A stretch of 64,000 nucleotides of DNA, taken from positions 69,072,727 through 69,136,726 of the forward strand of contig NW_026623100.1 of NCBI RefSeq assembly GCF_023065955.2, written 5' to 3'. Below, piece after piece: positions 1-11,479 of the stretch (position 1 is its first letter; each line of letters opens with the position of its first letter). The position numbers and the translations under genes are program-made. Source of the stretch: Ursus arctos. Lineage: Eukaryota > Chordata > Mammalia > Carnivora > Ursidae. Below the pieces are notes generated by a model. That model was not told the DNA's origin and did not search any database. It saw only the letters and a list, made by a program, of their open reading frames with translations.

Positions 1-195
1 TCAATCACTGTTAAGCTATTTTAAGTATTTTGGAAGTTCTTACCTAGCCAGTATTTCTATGGTGGTCTTTTCTTAGATTACAGGGTCTGCTTCCTCCCAC
101 AATGTGATGAGACAGGTTTAAACTGTAATTCTTAATCCCTGTGTAATATATTCTAGAGAGCAACCTTAGAATCAAGTACTTTAATATTTTTCTAA

Positions 196-391
196 GGGGT
201 GCCTGGGTGGCTCAGTCAGTTAGGCGTCTGACTCTTGATTTCGGCTTGGGTTGTGGTCTTGGGATCATGGGATCGAGCCCTGAGCTGGGCTCAGTGCTCA
301 GCATAGAGTCTGCTTGTCCCTTTTTCTCTGCTCCTCTCCCCACACCCCTCAAATAAATAAATAAATAAAATCTTTTAAAAATAAAATCTTT
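196..391 (+). mobile_element. SINEC (Can-SINE) copy
   Basis: This is a tRNA-derived carnivore SINE. The tRNA-like head starts at ggggtgcctgggtggctcag, followed by a CT-rich middle and an (AAATA)n tail ending in AAAATCTTT. The duplication at the tail (two aaaatctt units) suggests tail slippage. No clean target-site duplication is visible, so it is probably one of the older copies. Confidence 0.95.
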
Positions 392-617
392 TTCTTGGAA
401 CAGCTTCTGCTTTGCATTGTTAGCAAGGGGAAACAAGATAATATGTAACAGGCAACGCATGCCTTGCTTTTCAGACCACAATCTACCCTGTGTACCCACA
501 ATCCAATTGCAAATTATATAAACTCTCTTTCCTCACCCTCCCTCTGCCTCTTCTCTCTTTTTCTCATCTTTCTTCCCTCCTTGTGTATGTAGATGGTGGC
601 AGGAAGAACCATAATAA
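392..617. other. No recognised feature
   Basis: Unique-looking AT-rich sequence with a pyrimidine-rich patch around 525-580. No gene or repeat is recognised. Confidence 0.5.
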
Positions 618-866
618 TATTTGATAGATGATAAGAATAACTTACTAAATACTTATTCTATGTGTAATCTTGCACTAACTATGCCATGTGTACTGCCTCA
701 AGCATCACAATTCTTTGAAATAGGTACTGTTACTATCCCTGTTTTGCAGATGACAAAATTAATACTTAGCCTAAGTAAAGTGCCTAAGCTAGGAGGTGGT
801 GGAGCTAAGGTTTAATTCAGGTTCTGCTGACCTCAGCTACTACTCCCCACATTATTCTGCACAACG
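618..866 (-). mobile_element. MIR SINE, reverse orientation
   Basis: The order of blocks matches a reversed MIR. It has a 'tactgttactatccctgttttgcagatgac' type core (split here as tactgttactatccc and ttttgcagatgac), then a degenerate 'agtgcctaagctag' region, and ends near ttctgcacaac. An ancient mammal-wide element with many substitutions. Confidence 0.7.
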
Positions 867-883
867 ATTTTTTTTTTTTTTTT

Positions 884-1925
884 GGTCCAGAATATAGTCG
901 CCATGACATGGAGGTGGGGTAGAAATGAGGATGAGTAGCTGCTTAGTTTTCTACTTAAATAATCTTCTCTGACCTCAAGCAAGGATAAGACGGTGCAATG
1001 AGTCAAAAGCTTTTGTTACCATTTCCTGGCTGGATAAATGTTTAGTGCAGGTGAGCAGACCATTTTCCTAAGCCAAATTTATGGTCTCATCATCTGTGAT
1101 TATCATTGCCATATTTTGGCCCGAGTTCTCTTTTGTCCCCAAATCCCAGGGGTTTTTAAGGTTTTTCTAAATTCTATGATTCTGTTATTTTTATGGGATC
1201 TTGGAAGAGACTCTGTTAGTCACTGATAGATTTCTAGTTAAAATCTTAACATTCATGCTACTTTTTAAAAGTGTTTTTTTATTAATCTTTTTGAGTACTA
1301 ACAAAAATATCAGTGGTCCATCAAGTAAATACATATATTTAATGTATTAAATTAATAAGATTAAACATGTTATTTTAATTAAACAACAAATGGTTTTTAA
1401 AAAGGGCCTAAAAAAGGGTCAGAGTACTTCTCAGAAATCTAGCTGGGAAATTCTGGTTTCTGAGACTTTTACATTGTCATAGGGCAGGCTTTAATATCCT
1501 ACTTTGGCTCAAGAGTTATAAATACACATGGGAAACTGAATGAAGATTTTCAACTTCTCATCCTCTGACTGACATTTTTATTTGAAAATGTCTCTTATTT
1601 TTAACAAGATACTCAACTTGCAAAAATAATTCTTCAGGTTTGTATCCATACAAGAGACTTACATTTTTCCAGAGAATAAAATCCTTCACAGGACAGCCAT
1701 AAAGAAAGCACCCTGTGTTGTAGTGGGATAGATAAATTGAATCCCAATTCTGGAAAGCCAGTTTTTTGTTCCATGGCACAAGGTTAAAGTCAGTGCATAA
1801 CTCGGCACCTGAGCTACTTACCAGGACAGATATAACACCAGAATCTCAAATGGAGCTTATGCCCTGTCACACATACACCCGGAATCATGTTTAATTCCAT
1901 TTAGTCCCCAGGATACCCAATACCC
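884..1925. other. No recognised gene or repeat
   Basis: AT-rich sequence. Short open frames here (62 and 73 codons) show no domain or repeat similarity and look like chance. The 1260-1400 part is especially A/T-rich. Confidence 0.4.
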
Positions 1926-1929
1926 ATTA

Positions 1930-2330
1930 CCTTTCTGTTGTGGCTAATGAAACCTTGGTTTTGTTTGGAATAGCAGCATGTCCAGCTCAGACTATAGACT
2001 AAAATTAGTCTAAAGTAGTCTTAAAGGGCCATATGGCACATTTCTGACCAATGAGCTCTATGGAGAACTCGCTGGGATTCATTTCTGGGAAAATGTTCGC
2101 TTCCTAATCCTGACGGAAGAGGACAGACACTATGAATATAGTTCTGCCTCGCTCCCCTCTTTTTTCATGAGGTCTGGTTCTTGCATACCCATCTTGTATC
2201 TATGAGGCAAAAAATAAATAATTTTTAAAAAGATAAGAGCTATCACTGAGGTTGATGGAATGGAAGGATAGGAGAAACCGTGGTTCTACCCTGAGAAGCT
2301 AAGCAAATGCCAGCATCTCACATTCAAATC
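1930..2330. mobile_element. Possible ancient LTR or transposon remnant, family unassigned
   Basis: The stretch around 2040-2130 (gaccaatgagctctatgg, then gggattcatttctggg and acggaagaggacagac) resembles a widely dispersed old mammalian repeat that I cannot name with confidence. No terminal repeats or target-site duplications were located. Confidence 0.3.
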
Positions 2331-2597
2331 TCTTGTTATGTAGAAGTAACAAAGCCCTGCGTTCAAGGCCTGTAAGTCAGATTCACTTTACTTGTGGCTA
2401 AACAAATTCTGTACTGGTACCATTCCAAGGATTTCTTTTCTTTCTTTTGAATTTTGGGAATGACCTTTACATATAATAGTGGAGGATTAAGAAAGAAGGA
2501 AATTTGAAGACAGTTGTAGTTATTTTCTAGGCCATGGAAACTTTGTGAAGAAAGTTTACCCTTCCTCACTCCCGCAATCAATAATCTTTAGTATATA

Positions 2598-2725
2598 CAG
2601 TTGATTTTCATTATTCACTGTAGTTACATTCTGTAAACTTCCCTAGGAACACTGAATTAGTGAATACAGAACCAGCGCCCCTAAAGGAAATAGATAGATG
2701 TAGATACAGGTATCTCCTTATAATC
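2598..2725 (+). mobile_element. Tigger-like DNA transposon end (fragment)
   Basis: CAGT begins immediately after a TA dinucleotide at 2596-2597, as expected for Tc1/mariner-type elements. The following ttcattattcactgtagtt and the later gaattagtgaatacagaacc match the first bases of a common mammalian cut-and-paste element. The other end is missing. Confidence 0.45.
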
Positions 2726-2732
2726 TTAATTA

Positions 2733-2898
2733 TTGAACAATTGATTCTGGTAGATTCTATTTTCTTTATTTTACAAAAGAATAAATGAAGTTTAGAAATT
2801 TTTAGGGACTTGCCTGAGACTGCTTCGTTAACAAGAACCAGTGCTGGATTCAAACCGCACTCGACTGGACCCACAGCTTGCACCACAATGCACTGCCC
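2733..2898 (-). mobile_element. MIR SINE fragment, reverse orientation
   Basis: The segment runs from a degenerate 'ttattttacaaaagaataaatgaag' pattern (seen as ttattttacaaaagaa) through gacttgcctgagac and ggattcaaaccgcactcg. This is the reversed MIR order, including the tRNA-like B-box region. Confidence 0.65.
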
Positions 2899-3985
2899 CC
2901 AACTCTCTCCATCCTCTGGTCGTCTCTAAAGCTGAAATAAGGAGGCATAGTGTTGCCTTGGTTGATCTCAGCTGAGAACATAGGAGGGGAATGAAGGGAC
3001 TCACATTTTCCACTATTCTATGTAGGTCTGCAAATGACTGCAAACCATGAGTATTGATCTGGGGGTCACAAATAACATTTTTTTGTTTTGTTTTAAAGTT
3101 TTGTTGTAGGCTTTGCCGCTGGATACAAAATAAAAGGCATGCAACTATCACAAGCAGAGCAGTACATACAAAGCCTAGGCTATAAAAGCCATTTCAAAAC
3201 ATAAACTAATTTTTTGGAATACATTATGTCAGATGTTGCCCATATTAATACCTTCTCTATAAAACAGTAACACTTTCCTTATAAAGCAAACCAAACCCAT
3301 CCATTATCTTGTAACTACTCTACTTAGTCTGATCTCTATCACCCAATTAGTCACAACTCACTTCTGTCCCTTTACAGACATAAAGGAAACTGGGAGGTAG
3401 GTAACCTGGAAGGTCCATCCTACACAATCACCACGCAGTCAGCCTGGATGCAGTTACAAGCACACGGGCCCGTCAACAGTCTTACACATATCCCTTAAAC
3501 AAATATGAACATGGACATGCTCACCAGACCCCAAAGAATCTGCACACCGTCTCAGTCTGCCCGCTGATGGGCATTCCATTTTAGCAAGTGGGTGAATTGC
3601 AAATACAGAATCCCTAAATAACGAGAATCCCTGTAACTGCATTTTTGTTCTTTCCTCATTACAATTTTTTTCTCAGTAAAAAGTAAAATCTTGTTATACC
3701 TATTTTGAATACCTCTGCTGACAGCTTTTGCTATCAAAGTGTAAGCTGACTTCCAACCTTTGCTTCTCTTCATGAACGATTTCCTGTATTTCCTTTAGCC
3801 TCTGTGCATGGGCACATGAACATAGGTGCTCATACATGTATAGCCGTATAATAGCCAGGCCACATCGTGCTCGCCAGTGCATACAAGTGCCATTCAATTA
3901 TTCACTGGCCCGATTCACATAGTAGCGAGCATATGTGAGTCAATATCTCCTAAACCAAAATGGAGTAGAAATGAAACCTCGTAGA
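2899..3985. other. No recognised feature
   Basis: Overlapping minus-strand open frames of 62-107 codons occur, but none has a recognisable domain and they overlap one another in different frames. No repeat family is recognised. Confidence 0.4.
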
Positions 3986-3989
3986 CTGA

Positions 3990-4190
3990 GGTGAAGGAGG
4001 AGTGAATAGGGAATAACTGCAGATGGGTGGAAGGATGCTTTCTGGAGAGAGGGAGGTGTTCTAAAATCAGTTTGTAGCGGTTGTTGCACCACTCTGTAAA
4101 TGTATTGAACATTATTGAGTTGTACACTTTAGATGAGAGCATTGTACGCTATGTAAATGATACCTCAATGAATCTGCTAATAAAAACAAA
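3990..4190 (+). mobile_element. L1M 3'-end fragment
   Basis: The pattern is ancient LINE-1 3' UTR: gggaataactgcagatggg, ggttgttgcaccactctg, gagttgtacactttagatg, and a terminal ctcaatgaatctgc with an AATAAAAA tail. This fits the L1ME/L1MC type 3' end on the plus strand. Confidence 0.65.
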
Positions 4191-5010
4191 GTGATGCATC
4201 AGCTACACATGCACAGGCCTGCAGAACAATAGGGGACATACTGTCACTGCTCAGGAATTTACACTCGCTGGGGATTTTCTATGTACAGTTGCCACATTCT
4301 TGGGAGGCTTTATTATTCACCTGTCACAAGCAAGCTGCAAAGCTCCATGTGCTTGCATGGGTTGGAAATGTCTATTAACTTGTCAGTAAATGAAAAGGGT
4401 GAAGGGTTTTCATCTCTGCAGATGAATTGGAACAGGTGCAACGTGTCTCCAAGATCGCTAATTAAAACTACTCAGGACTTGTATTTATTTTACATGAAAA
4501 AGAGTTTTACGCGTGTTTGAAAACTGTATGGAAATATAGCTTTTAAAAATTTGACTATAGAGTCAAGCTTTATTTCTGCTTAAATCACTTCATGAATGGA
4601 GCCCTCACTAGGGCATTTCTCATTTTTGGATTAATAGGCTGGTTTTATATTCCACATACCAACGCAGCAAATCTAAGCTGCATTTATTAGCAAGGGGATT
4701 TTTAGTTAGTGTGGGCATAAATATATGCTTTCAATTTGTACCATTTGTATTGACTCCAAGGAATGACACTAATATATTTATATACATAAGCTTGGGAGAG
4801 TCTGAGGCTCTTGCCCTTCCAAATTGTGCATATTTCTTGGTTTGTAGCTCAAGGAAAGAGACATACAGTGCATGGGGAAAGAAAAGAACAACTAGATGGA
4901 TCTATATTATAAAAATTTGGGGAAAAAAGTCTGAATCTAAGTATAAGGAAACCTGTATTTGGAGAACTTACGAAATTTTAAACAAGTCACTAAGCCTGTC
5001 TCTTCCTTAG
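4191..5010. other. No recognised feature
   Basis: Unique-looking sequence. Two plus-strand open frames (79 and 99 codons) have no recognisable domain and ordinary AT-rich composition. Confidence 0.4.
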
Positions 5011-5014
5011 ATAC

Positions 5015-5150
5015 TTAATCTCTTAAGGCCTCGCTCAAATGTCACTTCCTTCACAAAGCTTCAGGAGATCTCTTTAGCTAGAATCAATATTTTCTTCTTC
5101 TATCCTCCCATAGAACTGTGCACCTTGAGTACATTATATAGCATAGAGGA
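5015..5150 (+). mobile_element. L2 LINE 3' fragment
   Basis: The L2 3' landmark 'ctcaaatgtcacttcctt' is followed by a degenerate 'agaactgtgcaccttgag' block, in the order expected for an L2 3' end on the plus strand. Confidence 0.55.
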
Positions 5151-5179
5151 GAAGGTGTGGAGAAGGCAGCAAGTTGAGA

Positions 5180-5435
5180 GACCGTAGTTTTGTGATGAAG
5201 GTTTGGATTCTGCAACCAGAGTCAGAGTATCAGGGATGAAAGCCGAGATTTAGCCCTTACTAGCTATGTAACCTCAGAGAAGATTCTTTCAATTTCTTGC
5301 CTACCAAATTAGAGTTATAATGGTACTTGCCTTACCTAGTTTTGTGGGGAGGGTTAAATGGGAGAAGCCAAGTAATTAATATGCTTTGAATTGTGCCTGG
5401 GAAAATGTTATTGCTCCAGAAACAACGGTTGTTGA
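5180..5435 (+). mobile_element. MIR SINE
   Basis: Forward MIR order is visible: gtttggattctgcaaccag, ttactagctatgtaacct, attagagttataatgg, then aattgtgcctggg. First of three MIR-like units placed head to tail. Confidence 0.65.
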
Positions 5436-5451
5436 TATTATTTATCAGGAG

Positions 5452-5660
5452 GGCAGTGTAACATAGTTTAAAAAAAATTGAAAAAGGAAAATTGGATTGA
5501 GTCTTGACTCAACAAGTTGCTAGCCTTGTGATCTGGAAAATCAGTTAAGCACTTGTTATTCCCTCATCGATAAGGTTATACATAAGGGTGCTAAGTCTCC
5601 AACACTGTGGAGCGTGTGAACGTGTTTTACAAGTGATACAGTGCTGTTCAAGGATTAGAC
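5452..5660 (+). mobile_element. MIR SINE
   Basis: The unit starts with the MIR head gcagtgtaacatagttt, continues with ttgctagccttgtgatctgg and cccctcatcgataagg-like sequence, and ends in a degenerate tail. Second of three consecutive MIR-like units. Confidence 0.6.
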
Positions 5661-5682
5661 GTTATTTGGAGGGAATGGGGTC

Positions 5683-5855
5683 TTAAAAAAAATCTGTAGC
5701 CAATTAGACCTGGACTTAAATTCAGGAATTGCCCTTCACTAACTTTGTTCCTTAGTAAATTACTTATCTCTGTTCAACAGTTTCTTAATATCAGTGAAGA
5801 CTGGATGGTTACTGAAAGCATTAAACAATATTTTAGGTACTGGACCCACCGTGGT
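5683..5855 (+). mobile_element. MIR SINE, degenerate
   Basis: Features resembling a MIR are gacctggacttaaattcagg, cactaactttgttccttag, aaattacttatctctg and caacagtttcttaatatc. The head is missing. Third of three consecutive MIR-like units. Confidence 0.5.
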
Positions 5856-5859
5856 GTAT

Positions 5860-6100
5860 GTAGCAAGAGTCAGACTGCGTGAGGTCATTCCTCAGCAGTT
5901 TGTTTTGTTATTTGTACATGTGTCTGTCTGGTCTCCTGGGCTATACCGTGCTCTGTTTTGCACATTTCAATGCCCCTCGAACAAACCCACACAACATAGG
6001 AAGATTTCAGCCAAGTCTTGAGTTGTTGGACAAAAATAGCTTACCTTCCCGGCTTTAGACAGAAAACCAATAGATTCCGGGATAGGTTTCCCTTGTCATA
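5860..6100. other. No recognised feature
   Basis: No repeat or gene is recognised. A 75-codon plus-strand frame that begins in the MIR upstream appears to be chance. Confidence 0.4.
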
Positions 6101-6620
6101 TCCAAGGTTTTGAACAGAAAATGAAATGAATCAACAGATACAAAAGTACTCTGACCAATTCCAAGGCCTCTAATATAAAGATATTTTATTGTACAATGGT
6201 TATTCCAGTGTCAGGACCCTCCACACCTGCCTATTATCTGGCTTGCCCTGCATTTTTCTTTAGCCTGGCCACCAGCTGGAGTGAATAGAATCTTCCTGGC
6301 ATTGTGTGGGCCATAGCAGGGATGAGCAGTCAGCCTCCTTATTTATATTGAAGAAAGCAGGCCATCTTGAAGAATTATATTGTTACTTCAGTGTAACCAC
6401 CAGTCTACCAGCTTTTAGGGGGTCTTGAGCTTACCAGTGCTGCTCCCTTTTCTCGCTCCTTAGCCCCAGGGGTTGAGAAGCAGTGAAAGGTACAAGGTCA
6501 ATCCTTGCCTGAAATGGTTCCTACCTGGCTAGGTAGATTCTGTCTGGTGGCTGCCTGTACTTAGCAGGCTTAGGAAAGAGTATGAAGACCATAGGGTTTA
6601 TAATTTGGTTTTGGAAAGAA
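6100..6620 (-). other. Repeat-free block with a minus-strand polyadenylation-like end
   Basis: Read on the minus strand, a moderately GC-richer block ends in a consensus AATAAA within 'tgtacaataaaatatctt' (6183-6200 on the plus strand). It is not followed by a genomic poly(A), so this is not an obvious retrocopy. No protein similarity is recognised; this is only a candidate 3' exon. Confidence 0.2.
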
Positions 6621-7190
6621 GAATGAAGATAGAGGTGCAAATCATATGTCAATCAGAAAAATATTCAGTTTTTCTACATAATTTGCATGATACTAGGCAG
6701 TAACTGAGAACTCTAGACTGACAGTGGAAGATTCCTGGGCCCAACACAAAGTAACCACTGGTAGCTTCCTCTAGGTAGCTCTGCAAAACCAAAGATCATT
6801 TTTGCCTGGCATCTCTCTCATGGTTACTCTTTCTTCTAAACCCTTTACCATGCCAGATCTGCCAGTTACCTACAGCCCCCAACATTCAGCTAAAATTTAA
6901 AAGAAATAGAAGCCTCAGTAAACAGTAGCAAAAACAATTCAGTGGCAGTGGCTCTCTGTGCCACTAGCTGATGTTTACAGAATGAACAATGAAGTAAGAG
7001 TCAAAAAAGAAAAGGACAAGAAAAACTGCCACAGTTAGTAATATATAAGAATCATGCAATCAATTCAGACTCAACTGGTCAACCCACATCTTTCCGGAAG
7101 AAAAGACCTGGACCATTTTCAAGTTGTGTTTATGTGCCCACAGGAAGCAGGGTTATAAATACCCCCGACGCACCATTTGAGCAGCTGGCC
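6621..7190. other. No recognised feature
   Basis: Unique-looking sequence without a recognised repeat or gene. Confidence 0.4.
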
Positions 7191-7194
7191 AGTC

Positions 7195-7830
7195 CTAGGG
7201 AGTTTCAAACATTAAAAAGTAATTTCCCCACCTTCTGGCTCTTCCTATTCTATGTCCTCTCCTTGTTCTCCCTCTCAAGGCAGAATGAAACTGGGTTCTG
7301 AGTTGCACCGTGGAAAGACAAAAGAGTTTCTGCAGCTTGAAGCTTATTCCATCCGGGGAAGCGGCACAGACTTCAGGTGCTTGGGAAAGCCATCTGTAGC
7401 TCTTGAGGCGACAGAACTGGGCTGAGAATGAATGCTTTCTGGCTGCTCTGCCTCCAGCTGGAAAGACCACTGAGGAAGCCCATTTTGCAGCACTGCCTGC
7501 GGAATTGTCTTTATCCATCCCATCTGCTGTTTCCCAGTGATGGAGAGCTGCCTGAAATGTCCCAGAAACTGAAGGAAGGGATGCCAGGGTTCCGTCCAGA
7601 GAGGCCTGTGGGACTATGCTTTCCAGGTGAATCGCGGAATGCTGGAACATACCTGCCATCCGCAGGCTACTTGAGCCTGAGCCTGGGGCAGGGGCCCGAT
7701 ACAGGTCTGAGCATCTCAGGTGGAAAGGGAAGGATTATCTCAGGTGTACCAGTAGAAGAGAAACAGAAACACAAGAGGCTGCTTTTGAAGTATGCAAACC
7801 ACAGACCAAACTCTACTCCATGAAATCACA
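7195..7830. other. GC-richer repeat-free island, open on both strands
   Basis: Base composition is visibly richer in G and C than the surroundings. A 154-codon minus-strand frame (7195-7659) and a 131-codon plus-strand frame (7428-7823) overlap in it. Neither protein resembles a family I know. A donor-like ccaggtgaat lies at about 7623. It could be a lncRNA or unannotated exon, a regulatory island, or chance. Confidence 0.3.
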
Positions 7831-8700
7831 AAACAAACCTCAGCAACTTTTAGCTACAAATGTGGATGTAATCTGAGATGAAATAGAAATCTCAAAGGTA
7901 TACACAAAGGCAAGCCTAATAACATCCTGGGGAATGTGAAAAAGAAATAAACAGGAGCTGAGGGGAGAGAAAGGAAAGTGAGCAAGGAAGGGAGGGCGAT
8001 GTACTTATCCTGTGTAACGCAATCTCTGGGGAACGGGGACCTTCATCTCCCTGCCCACTGCTTATCAAGGCACATGAGAGAAGCACAGTGTGCTCTTTGT
8101 GTGGTTTTTCATCATTTTTTTCAGTATTTTCTGATTGAACCAAAGCCTCCATGTGGCACGCTAACAATACCCTTTACCCTCCTTTTATCCTGCCTGTTCT
8201 CCAGACTTGTCATTATTTCTCAGGCCCCACGTGTTGGGTCCCTTTCATCTTTTCTCAGAAATGATTACCTTCAGACCTGCTATGTGAAAAGCTATGACAT
8301 AGCACATAATACCCAAGACCTTTCAAACAGACCACCTTGAAAAATCCTTGTTAGTACGACATAGGGACCTTCCAGATTAATGTTTGCTGTATGTTATTAC
8401 CACAAGGTGCGTAGGAAGGTACCTCCAGGCACATTTACCTGTAAGACCTTGGGGAAGAGGAAGGGAGAAACCTGAGTGGTGAATCCAGTTTATGCTTTTG
8501 TACAGAATAAATATTTTTCTTTTTGGTAAATTTATATATAACCTCTTCTAATAACGACTTGGATGTCTTACAAAAAAAAAAAAAACTTGTTCAGCAATAG
8601 GCACAGATAATTAGAATAACAAAGATGGAGAAGGATATTAGTACATCAAAAATATGAACTATTATAGTAACAAGACATTGTATTTAGCTCCCTGAAAGCC
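7831..8700. other. No recognised feature
   Basis: Unique-looking sequence with a 14-base A tract near 8572-8585. The 120-codon plus-strand frame (7978-8340) and the 83-codon minus-strand frame show no known domain. Confidence 0.4.
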
Positions 8701-8704
8701 AAAG

Positions 8705-8705
<1 letters not shown>

Positions 8706-8738
<33 letters not shown>
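8706..8738. repeat. (AT)n microsatellite
   Basis: An uninterrupted alternating AT tract of about 30 bases. Confidence 0.95.
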
Positions 8739-8739
<1 letters not shown>

Positions 8740-8944
8740 ATTTAATTATTAATAGTTGAACAAAATCATAATGGTTAGTTAAGTGGGACAAATATCTTTC
8801 TGGAAATAAATTCTAAAATATGTTTCAATATATTTAGATACCTTTAGTTAGATAAATTAGCATGGGAGGTGAATAAAGTCATGGATATATTTGTGTGTGT
8901 GGCTTCAAAAACCACCTTATCACCTCAAATCTATTCCTCATACA

Positions 8945-9090
8945 TTTGTGCATATATGTAAAGGCTCTTAAAACACAGTGGTATCAAGCTGGAGCAAATT
9001 ATATTTCAGAAGTACCGTGGGAGATCTTTAAAATGTTCCTGTTCTTCCCATCTCCCAGATAATTCTGACTTGAAGGATATAACAGTAAGG
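8945..9090 (+). mobile_element. Possible MER5/hAT-Charlie fragment
   Basis: The arrangement cagtggtatcaagctggagc, then ggagatctttaaaatgttcc, then agataattctgacttgaag weakly resembles a MER5A-type non-autonomous hAT element. Terminal repeats are not preserved. Confidence 0.3.
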
Positions 9091-9605
9091 GATCTGTTCT
9101 TAGGAATGTTGTTGAAATAAATCTTTCCCATCCATATCCCTCCCTGGTAGACAATTTGCTGGAGCAACAGGGAGAAGTGGAAAGAGGGTAGCAGTCACTG
9201 GAGACAGACTTGCTGCTCTTTAGGCAGGTGTGATCTATAGATCTCTGATTTTAGCTTTCTTAGGATACTTTCAAATATAACTCATATCCTGGGTTTGTCC
9301 TGTCTCATTAAGGTTTGGAATCTTTTAGTTTCTACCTCATTGCCCTGATCACTAAAAACTTTATTATTTTTTTTTTCTGAGCTGTACACTGCTAGTTTGA
9401 CTCAAAATGTTCTTCTAAAGAAACAAAGAGTAGAAGAGGGTTCTTCTTTCTTTAAATGGTCCTTTGACACAAGTTCTCTTCATTGTCAATGCTTGAGTGG
9501 GGGATTTGTCATGCTTCATCCATCCTATCACTGTGGGCTTTCGGTACAGTTCTACAAACCTAACCTAGCAAAGGGAGTGACTATAGGCATTGAGGCTAAA
9601 ACTTA
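9091..9605. other. No recognised feature
   Basis: No repeat or gene recognised, apart from a T-rich run at about 9363-9377. Confidence 0.4.
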
Positions 9606-9609
9606 ATAA

Positions 9610-9810
9610 TGATTGTCATTCATTGATGTCTACTAATGGCCATGAATATATAATTTCACCAACAAACCCTGTGAGACCAGTATTACTATCTCCCTTGTTT
9701 TACAGATGAGTAAACTCAGTGATTTTCCCATGTTATCATGTATCCGGTAGATGACAGAGGACATTCTGGGCAGAGCCACAGATCTCCACAGTTATCGGAC
9801 TGAACTTGGG
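9610..9810 (-). mobile_element. MIR SINE, reverse orientation
   Basis: Reversed MIR landmarks are accagtattactatctccc, ttttacagatgagtaaactc and gggcagagccacagatct in the expected order. Confidence 0.7.
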
Positions 9811-9974
9811 CTATGCATGTACCCTTATGGTCTTATTTACACACCAGATAGAACCTATTTTGGAAAGTACCTTAAAGCCAAATCTGTGCCCGCCTTCTAA
9901 AAATATCCCCACCGATCATCAGTGAAAGGCAGGGTCCTGTTCATGGAGTTAATTTCTCAACTTGAGAGTATCTG

Positions 9975-10210
9975 TAGTTAAACTGTAGCTTTGCTGCTAG
10001 AGAAACAGACCTGGGAGCATACTGTCCACGTTCAAATCCTGCCCTGACACTTACTAGCTTTGTGACTCTGCTCAAGTTACTATCTCTATGCCTCAGTTTT
10101 CTTTCTGATAAAAAGACAGTGACTGTGATGCTTATCTTAGAGGTTTCCTGAATGTGTTTTTACATGTACAGTATTTACAAAGTACCCAACACAGAGTATG
10201 CATTCAAAGA
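9975..10210 (+). mobile_element. MIR SINE, well preserved
   Basis: Nearly the whole MIR is readable: ctgctagagaaacagacctgg, acgttcaaatcctgccctg, cttactagctttgtgactc, tgcctcagttttctttctg, and acccaacacagagtatgc near the end. One of the clearest MIR copies here. Confidence 0.85.
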
Positions 10211-11475
10211 GCACTGTTTTTAGTATTTTTTTTCTATTTAAATTAATCTATTTGTCCTCTTCTTTGGACGTCACACTAGTCATGTTCTTCTTCTGAAGAA
10301 CATACTTCTTAGGGTGGACCTGTGAGTCCAGGGACACTTGAGGCAGCATCAAAGACAGCCTCCCTTCCAGGGCTCACAAAATGCAAACCTTTACCAAGCT
10401 ACAAAGGAAAACTCTATATTTCTCCTCCAAGCATTGCTGCACCTCCTGGCTCATAAGTCAGAGCATCTGAATGAGGGAAACTTTCTCCCTGGCTCGGTCT
10501 CTCTCCCTTTCTCTCACTCTCTCAAACAAACACATGGAATTTCTTACAAGATATTTTTCTTTCTATATCAGTCTCCATTTTTTATGTTTCCCAATTTTAA
10601 ATTTAAAAGACTACCTATGCTGGGAATTGTTCAGTGATGTCGATTTATGAGACTTATGCAAAAAAGGACAGTCTTACCGATGCACATATCTATTTGGCAA
10701 GGCAGCAGTAATTTTAAAAAGACAGGCTGGTGACACGCATATAAAGGCAGCTTTCGTGTGGCAAGTGTAAAGGCAAAAAGAAAACCTGCTACCAATTGAA
10801 TGACAGACAGACTCTTGTTATTTTAAGAGGAGAGTAAATGCCACCTGAGCTGCAACTCGAAGTCCACCTGTGGGGAATGTGCCGTCTCAGCTGGGGCGCC
10901 CAAGGTGAGCTTGTATTAACTGTTCTTGATCTCTGAAGCTCAGTTTCAGGTTAGGTTGCCTGGTTTTTGTCTGATCAATATTTATGGGTCTGCCAGCTAA
11001 GAACTTCTCTCAACTTCATTGAACCTCCTTACATTTTGTAGATTTTTTTTTAATCTAGATGATGACCTACTGGGGAAATGGTATGTAATACCCAGCTGCT
11101 TTTATTTATCCTAAAAGAATATATTTCACACTTTGTAAGGCACATTCTATGAAAACTAGACTTAGGAAATTGGACTTCACTCATTAGGTTTTCTGGACTA
11201 TTTTCCAGTGCACTAGCCTCAATCATTACTGGTGTTATTCCTGAGATTCAGTGTAGTTCAGCACAAACAGGAGTCCAGCTTTGTCTCCAGACCTTTCCCT
11301 GGCGTTGCACAACCTATCAGACAGAATGGCTGTGGTGAATTGTCAAACCCTTTCAGTGACTGCAGAACATCACACACATTGCATGGAAGTGCCGCATAAA
11401 TGCTTCCACTTGTCACATCAGTTAAAAGTTCACTCTTGCATTCTTCCCACCTGTATGTGTCAAGATAGGCTTGGT
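10211..11475. other. No recognised gene or repeat
   Basis: Unique-looking sequence. The 99-codon and 68-codon plus-strand frames (10338-10637 and 11281-11487) have no recognised domain. Confidence 0.4.
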
Positions 11476-11479
11476 GCCA

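Noticed and set aside
196..391. tRNA-like sequences in the SINE heads
   Set aside because: They are parts of tRNA-derived SINEs: no complete cloverleaf, no acceptor-stem pairing, and followed by SINE-specific CT-rich and A-rich parts. This holds for all eleven copies.
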